Of a stretch of DNA of 64,000 nucleotides, positions 58,863 through 64,000 are shown piece by piece. The DNA is taken from the NCBI GenBank assembly GCA_030522415.1, contig CM060120.1, positions 35,083,383 to 35,147,382 of the forward strand, written 5' to 3'. The notes under the pieces were generated by a model that was not told the DNA's origin, did no database searches, and saw only the letters and a program-made list of their open reading frames with translations. The position numbers were made by a program, and so were the translations under genes. This DNA is from Channallabes apus. Lineage: Eukaryota > Chordata > Actinopteri > Siluriformes > Clariidae. Positions within the stretch are counted from its first letter, which is position 1. Every line of letters begins with the position of its first letter.

Positions 58863-59799
58863 ATTTAGCCATGCAACACAAGTAGCAGCTATCTTTCTAT
58901 GTTTGTCTGTTTTTCTGTCTGTCTCTCACTATGTCTCTCTGTCTTTCTTTATTGTCTCTCTGTCTCTCTCTCTGTACTGGTTAATATACATTTTTCCATG
59001 ATGCTGCTTTTTCCCCATCTGAGCAGTAAACACTCAAGGTCACTGTGTGTTTGTGTGTGTGTGTGTGTATGATGACTGTGCAGTGAATAGAACTCTCACA
59101 CTCAGCATAGACAGTACACGTGTGTGTTTCAGCTCACGCTTTGCTCTACTTGCAGGTTTGCGTCTCTGTACAAGTCATCGCGCCACAGCGACGCCAGCGC
59201 TTCCTTCCTCATCACGGTCAGTTCTTCTTCATCAGCATCATTTAAAAAAATTATTAAATCTAATAATTGTGTGTTTTTCTGTCACTTTGCATCAAAATAT
59301 AAAACTAAATTAACTGTTAATGACTTTTGTGTGAATCTGTGGCAACATTTAGAAGTTTCATTCCAGTTTAATTTCTTTTCTGGATGAGTTTTTTCTTCAT
59401 TATTGAATAATAAACCTGAGTGCTGTAGCATTGATATAACAACTCACAGTTCAGCCCACACACACACACACACACACAATAAAAGCCCCTCCCCTCCACC
59501 AGGCACAGCAGGGGTGGAATTTGCATCCTGACCCCTGATTGGCTGTTTCATGATGTAATAACAAACACAGATGAACACTGTAGTTTACGTGGTTGTGTTA
59601 AACATGTGGAGCTGTGCTGAGTGTAAACGACCTCAGGAGTCATGTTGTGTTGTGTTTGTGGATTTCTGATCCTGGTGTCTGTGTGATGAAGGCTGAAGGA
59701 TTCCGAGACGTGAGTGTTTCGGCGTCTTCTGTCCCGTCTCCCGGTCCTGCAGCAGGAAGCCACAACAAACGTCCTCGCACTGAACACCAGCACAGTTAA
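55937..59799 (+). CDS. rad51c: RAD51 paralog C, DNA repair ATPase
   Basis: RAD51C is the shared member of the BCDX2 and CX3 complexes that assist RAD51 in homologous recombination. Nine exons: 55937-56057, 56439-56682, 56813-56970, 57111-57244, 58241-58372, 58460-58526, 58769-58829, 59156-59216, 59692-59799; phases close to 361 aa. The start aligns to an internal Met of the human protein, so the N-terminus is about 10 residues shorter. Walker A is GVPGIGKT (112-119). Walker B is LVVID ending at Asp226. VLTNQMTTR is the family L2-side motif. The tail HNKRPRTEH matches the nuclear localisation signal position. Intron 7 has a GC donor (AG|GCAAGT). AATAAA lies at 59888-59893. ppm1e follows, as on human 17q22. 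Confidence 0.96.
56098..56378. mobile_element. Possible decayed MITE in rad51c intron 1
   Basis: GAGTTTACACCCCTT at the left and the reverse complement of AGTTTGCACCCCCTC at the right form weak inverted ends around AT-rich DNA, as in old Tc1-derived MITEs. Tentative. Confidence 0.35.
57457..58087 (-). mobile_element. Decayed Tc1-like element in rad51c intron 4
   Basis: The ends are inverted (CAGTTCTGTGAAAAAGTATT at the left, ACTTTTTCACAGCACTG at the right). Internal pieces resemble the known fish Tc1 family with these ends. The transposase region is deleted to fragments. Confidence 0.65.
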
Positions 59800-59887
59800 T
59801 TTCTCTCTCTCTCTCACACACACACTGTTTGCACAGGAAGAACTGATCTCCAGTCAGTGTTCCTGAGCGGCACATCCTGTGTGTCAG

Positions 59888-59893
59888 AATAAA
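59888..59893 (+). terminator. rad51c poly(A) signal AATAAA
   Basis: The canonical hexamer lies 89 bp after the rad51c stop codon, followed by a T/GT-rich element (GTTTTGTGTTGT). Confidence 0.8.
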
Positions 59894-60035
59894 GTTTTGT
59901 GTTGTATCATTAGTAATAATTTATATGAGCCTCATTGCTCATCTGTAAACACATCTATTAAAGCATCATCCCTGTCATGTGACCTGGTGTCTGTGTAATC
60001 AGTATCTTACTTAGGAGTGTAAGTAACTTAGGTTA

Positions 60036-60304
60036 GGGAGCTGGAGCCTATCCCAGGGGAGGGTACACCCTGGGTGCCAATCTATCACAGGGCACACACA
60101 CACATACACATTCTACGGGCAATTTGGGAACACCAATCAAACTAACCTACATATCTTTGGACTGTGGGAGGAAACCGGAGTACCCGGAGGAAACCCACCA
60201 AGCACGGGGAGAACATGCAAACTCCATGCACACAGAGACGGGAATCGAACCCGGACCCTGGAGGTTCAAGGCGACAATGCTAACCACTACACCACCGCGC
60301 CGCC
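60036..60304 (-). repeat. tRNA-derived SINE, minus copy
   Basis: A well-preserved copy very similar to that at 33813-34189, with the head at the right (CACTACACCACCGCGCCGCC) and the tail truncated at the left. Confidence 0.8.
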
Positions 60305-60752
60305 TTGTAATTATTATATCATTGTTTATTATTGGTATACACTTGGTAGATTTTCCAATGTAACTTACAGTTAGAGTTGAGTTGTGTGTGTGTGTGTGGG
60401 GGGGGGGGGGAGGTTACGCCTCCTGACTGCAGCTTTTCTCTCACATCACAGTAGAGTTTTAATCAAAGCAGAGTTCTGCACTTTCTTGGTTTAGTTATTA
60501 GAATAATCATTCATCTAATAAAACGTGTGTGTGTGTGCGCATTGTTTGTGTAGACTGTTACTAACATCTGGTTACTAAAATCCATAAATATTGTTTTCAA
60601 GAACAAAAAAATATGTATCCCATGACAAAAAGCTTTATTTTATTCTCCTGCTTAAAGTTTTATAGAAATAAGTGAAATGATGTGACGACAAACCCAGAAG
60701 GAAAAGAGGCAGCTGTTCCACAGACGTGCATCTCTACACTGTTAATAAGACA

Positions 60753-60791
<39 letters not shown>

Positions 60792-60897
60792 TCTCTGATG
60801 TTGGATTCATTTCTCTTCTTGTTTTGTTCTCTTTGGTCAGTGTCAGTGGCTTTAATAAATCAATCTTGCTTACCCCTCTCTCTGTCTCTCACACACA

Positions 60898-60933
<36 letters not shown>

Positions 60934-61380
60934 GAGTTAACTCTGAGCCCCAGTGAAATGTGCAGCAGTTATTTTTACCCGGTTCTCCTCTGATGTCCTA
61001 TATACACTCCCTCTGCACTACAGAGTGCCGGTTTGTGCTGATGATCACGAATCCCTCGAGTCTCTTCGGGGAACCAGGGGAGCTTTTCACTCCTCATTTT
61101 CATTAAAAGCCTCCCAGGACTCCAGGCTTCGGTCCTTCACGGCCAATTAGCTGATGGAGTTCCGCGTCTCTGGTTCATGTGAACTGGCAGCAGTGAAGCT
61201 GGAGAGAGACAGAGGATCAACCCAGATCAACAGGACAAACACTGAATGTCTGACTGATCTGTCACCTGGGGGTGTGTGTGTGTGTGTGTGTTTAACCTGT
61301 GTGTGTACTTAGTGCAATATGTGTGGTTTTATCTTTATAATAATAAATGTATATATTTCTATCCTGAATTGAATTCTTTT
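60305..61380. other. Intergenic between rad51c and ppm1e
   Basis: Contains a G-run at 60399-60411, (GT)n at 60755-60788 and 60901-60928, and single-copy-like DNA at 60950-61260 without a recognisable frame. Confidence 0.5.
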
Positions 61381-61384
61381 TCAG

Positions 61385-61523
61385 TGACGTCACTCTTAAA
61401 ACAGGACACAGCGTCAAAAAACCTCAATACTTTATTTATTTATTTATTTATTTTTTCAGCGCGTTTAAAAATAGCATCGCGCGCGCCTATACACCACTTT
61501 GACGTCATTCCTTTGCCGGAAGT
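61385..61523. promoter_or_regulatory. Two perfect CRE palindromes and an ETS site
   Basis: GTGACGTCAC at 61384-61393 and TGACGTCA at 61500-61507 lie 115 bp apart, followed by CCGGAAGT (ETS consensus) at 61516-61523 and a local CGCGCGCG word. This looks like a promoter or enhancer core about 0.9 kb upstream of ppm1e. Confidence 0.5.
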
Positions 61524-62149
61524 AAAAATTCCCCAGGTTTTACCTCAGAACTTTTTGTAAGATATTTCTCCGTCTTCTAAACTTTACCTCATGAATCATG
61601 TACGTTTCATCCATACAAACAATAACCGAATATTTTAGTTGAATACACCCGTACTGATGACACACACACAAACTCCATGTCCCATAACCACCCGCTTCTT
61701 CGTCCAGCTACAGTTAGCATCTGGCTAATGGTGGCTAACTAGCTCGATTTGTCACAGCGGTATTTTGAAATATGTTAATTATAAAATAATATTTGTGATT
61801 GTAAGTGTATTTTGGTGATTCTGGTACTCAGGTGTATATTATTATTATTATTATCCTGTAATGGTTAGCATGCTACTTGACTAGCCGAGGGGTTTATAAT
61901 ATCTACAGAACGATGAGGTGAGACCCGGATGTGAAGCGCGTATCTGATTGGTCCATGTGACCCCCCCGCGACCGGAGTAAATTTTAACACGTTTATTCTT
62001 CAGTAAAAGAATAAAACAATCCATATGGACCATTATGTGAGTCGATACCGCGAGCTCACAGCAGTTTAACGTGATGTTTGTTAGTAAAGAGTTAAACCGA
62101 ACCCCGTGTGTCGGGTCCATTCATCCATTCATTCATCCTAAAGGAACCG

Positions 62150-62425
62150 GATGACGTAGTTCCCCCCGCCCCCCAATCAGCAGGGCACTCTTTCTATTTT
62201 CTGCCTGGCCCCGCCCCCATGCTCTGACGTCACCGCTGCTCGTTAACGCGCTCTCGCGTCCGTGCGCGCACCTGCAGCCTGTCCATGAGTCAAACCGGCA
62301 GCAGCTCCGGCTCGTGTGTCTCCTCCTCCTCCTGTCGGTCCTCCTGTCGGTCCTCCTGTCGGTCCTCCTGTCGGTCCTCCTGGTCCTCCGTCAGTGTGCT
62401 GTGTCTCCGGGAATGAGAAGGAGCG
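62150..62425 (+). promoter_or_regulatory. ppm1e promoter and 5' UTR
   Basis: A GC-rich region with CCAAT (62174), GCCCCGCCCCC (Sp1 type), and a perfect CRE, TGACGTCA, at 62225-62232, about 195 bp before the ATG. A 12-bp repeat GTCGGTCCTCCT (four copies, about 62334-62380) lies in the probable 5' UTR. Confidence 0.6.
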
Positions 62426-62607
62426 ATGGCGGGCTGTGGCAGTGAGGAGAAAGCTTACCGCCGCTTCCTGGAGCTCTTCCTGCGGGAGATGCGGCCGCCG
62501 CTGCGCGAGGACTCCCCGGTGCCCGCGCGCCCGCTGTCCGACTCGCTGGTGGAGGAAGAGGTGGAGGGGGAGTGTCTCGACCTGTGTCTGCAGCACCTGT
62601 GCAAATA
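62426..62607 (+). CDS. ppm1e: Protein phosphatase 1E (CaMKP-N/POPX1), exon 1
   Basis: The first coding exon of a PP2C-family Ser/Thr phosphatase that dephosphorylates CaM kinases and PAK. The 60 complete codons start MAGCGSEEKAYRRFLELFL and end EEVEGECLDLCLQHLCK; the next codon is split (TA|GTTAAGT). This matches the PPM1E N-terminus, and the EEVEGE...LDLCLQ block joins the family's KY continuation. The long Pro-Glu repeats of the mammalian exon 1 are missing, so this exon is much shorter. The catalytic PP2C domain lies beyond the window. If the exon is not spliced, the frame stops at once (TAG). The order rad51c then ppm1e matches human 17q22. Confidence 0.9.
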
Positions 62608-62653
62608 GTTAAGTACCCACACACACACACACACACACACGGGGCAGTAGCGG

Positions 62654-62836
62654 GGCAGGTGAGTGAGGATCAGGTGTGTGAGCGCGAGAGCTTCACTTTA
62701 CCCAGGGGCAGGTGAGGGGGGCAGGTGAGGGGGGGCAGGTGAGGGGGGGCAGGTGAGGGGGGCAGGTGAGGGGGGGCAGGTGAGGGGGGGCAGGTGAGGG
62801 GGGCAGGTGAGGGGGGCAGGTGAGGGGGGGCAGGTG
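62654..62836 (+). repeat. G-rich minisatellite with embedded 5' splice-site motifs
   Basis: About ten copies of a 14-15 bp unit, GGCAGGTGAGGGGGG, begin about 100 bp after ppm1e exon 1. Each contains CAGGTGAG, a strong donor consensus, flanked by G-runs. Confidence 0.9.
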
Positions 62837-62839
62837 TAG

Positions 62840-62912
62840 TGCTGGGGGCAAAACCACAAAACTGTAATTACTACAGTCTGATCTTACCCTGGGAAAATCT
62901 CATAACTGTAAT

Positions 62913-62956
<44 letters not shown>

Positions 62957-63611
62957 CACCAGTCAGATGATTTTCAGGTTACAGATATTTCTGATCACAT
63001 GCAGCATTAAGGGTTCTGCAACAGTGACACGTAAAAGTACCGCTTGGTTCCTCTGAGTGTGAGATGATGATAATCTAATCATAATAATAATAATGATGAT
63101 GATGATGATAATATAATAATAATATAATAATAAGAATATAATAATAATAATAATGATGATGATGATGATAATAATATAATAATAATGATCTAATGATGAT
63201 GATGATGATGCTTGTGTTGTGATTGATTTTGGATTCCCGAACTCTACTAAACTGATAAATGAGTTGATATCATTCCTGCGACCTTGAGAGAGACGTGTCT
63301 CATGCCTCTCCGTCTCTCTCGTCTCTGCCTTTGTTCTGACGCTCGGGTTCCGTTGTCTCTCTGAGGTTCTGTTACTGCTCACCTCGTCTCTGCTTAGATT
63401 AGACGCTGTGCTTTACTCTTTGTGTTCACGCTGATGGAGAGGGTTTGAGCGTCTGCACACACGGCATGGCACGAGCTTAAAGCACACACACACACACACA
63501 CACACACACTAGCGGGAAGCGTGAGGAGCCGTTTCATCCTGTAACTGTTCTCACTCTCACCACAAGACAGAGAAATAATCACACATCGAGTCTAAAGAAC
63601 CCACAGAGCTG

Positions 63612-63649
<38 letters not shown>

Positions 63650-64000
63650 GAGAGAGAGAGAGAGATGTTTAAACCCCCCCCCCCCTCTGTGACTCGAGGT
63701 GCCCTAGTGGTAAATCCCCAGTTTTTGCGTTGCACAGCGTCACTGCTGCAGTCACCTCCCTCCTCCTCCCTCCATCTACTCCTCCTCCTCCTCAAACCAT
63801 CATCCATCAGCAAGCTTCAGGAGCGAGAGAGAGAGAATAACGAGAGAGAGAGAGAGAGAGGATGTGAAACGGAATAATCGAGAGGACATCTGTGTTAAAC
63901 TGTCACTTAGCATTTGTGTGTGTATGTGTGTGTGTGTGTGGGTGAGAAAGAGATGATTGAAGGTTGCGAACATCTTATTAGGCGTGTCGCATGTTCTGTG
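62840..64000. other. ppm1e intron 1, start
   Basis: Contains (GT)n at 62918-62953, (ATA)/(GAT) trinucleotide blocks at 63082-63212, (CA)n at 63484-63510, (GT)n running into (GA)n at 63618-63665, and (GA)n near 63826-63860. No exon is recognised before the right edge. Confidence 0.6.

Overview
This is nuclear genomic DNA from a vertebrate, almost certainly a ray-finned fish. Genes are split into phase-consistent GT-AG exons. The mobile elements (Tc1/mariner, a sushi-type Ty3/Gypsy chromovirus, tRNA-derived SINEs of the V-SINE/DANA type, hAT-like MITEs) are typical of fish, and CA/GT microsatellites are unusually dense. A catfish-like ostariophysan is my best guess from the repeats, but this is not proven.

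Seven protein genes are supported. Left block: mogat2-like (minus, exons 1-3 only; the gene runs off the left edge) lies head to head with map6 (plus, 3 coding exons). The same two genes are neighbours on human 11q13.5. Middle block: umodl1 (minus, 17 coding exons, 1060 aa, every splice phase closes) lies head to head with zbtb21 (plus, one coding exon). These are neighbours on human 21q22.3. Right block: atg101 (minus, 2 coding exons, 218 aa), rad51c (plus, 9 exons, 361 aa) and exon 1 of ppm1e (plus, runs off the right edge). rad51c and ppm1e are neighbours on human 17q22. Intron boundaries were placed by hand from splice consensus, phase and family alignment.

Between map6 and umodl1 lies about 19 kb of repeat-rich DNA. 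It holds long pyrimidine tracts, a 20-bp minisatellite, a dead Tc1 element, a weakly supported small minus-strand transcription unit, and a 5.15-kb sushi-type LTR retrotransposon. The retrotransposon has LTRs that look identical by eye, open gag and pol frames, a GGGAAAC slippery heptamer, and an 11-nt self-complementarity that fits self-primed reverse transcription.

The genes act in unrelated pathways: lipid resynthesis (mogat2), microtubule stabilisation (map6), an apical/olfactory ZP glycoprotein (umodl1), transcription (zbtb21), autophagy initiation (atg101), homologous recombination (rad51c) and kinase dephosphorylation (ppm1e). They share no operon-like logic. What links the window is how far simple repeats intrude on gene signals. 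GT/CA runs abut many splice sites, a minisatellite contains the umodl1 stop codon, a repeat array triplicates the atg101 start region, and an array of donor-like motifs follows ppm1e exon 1.
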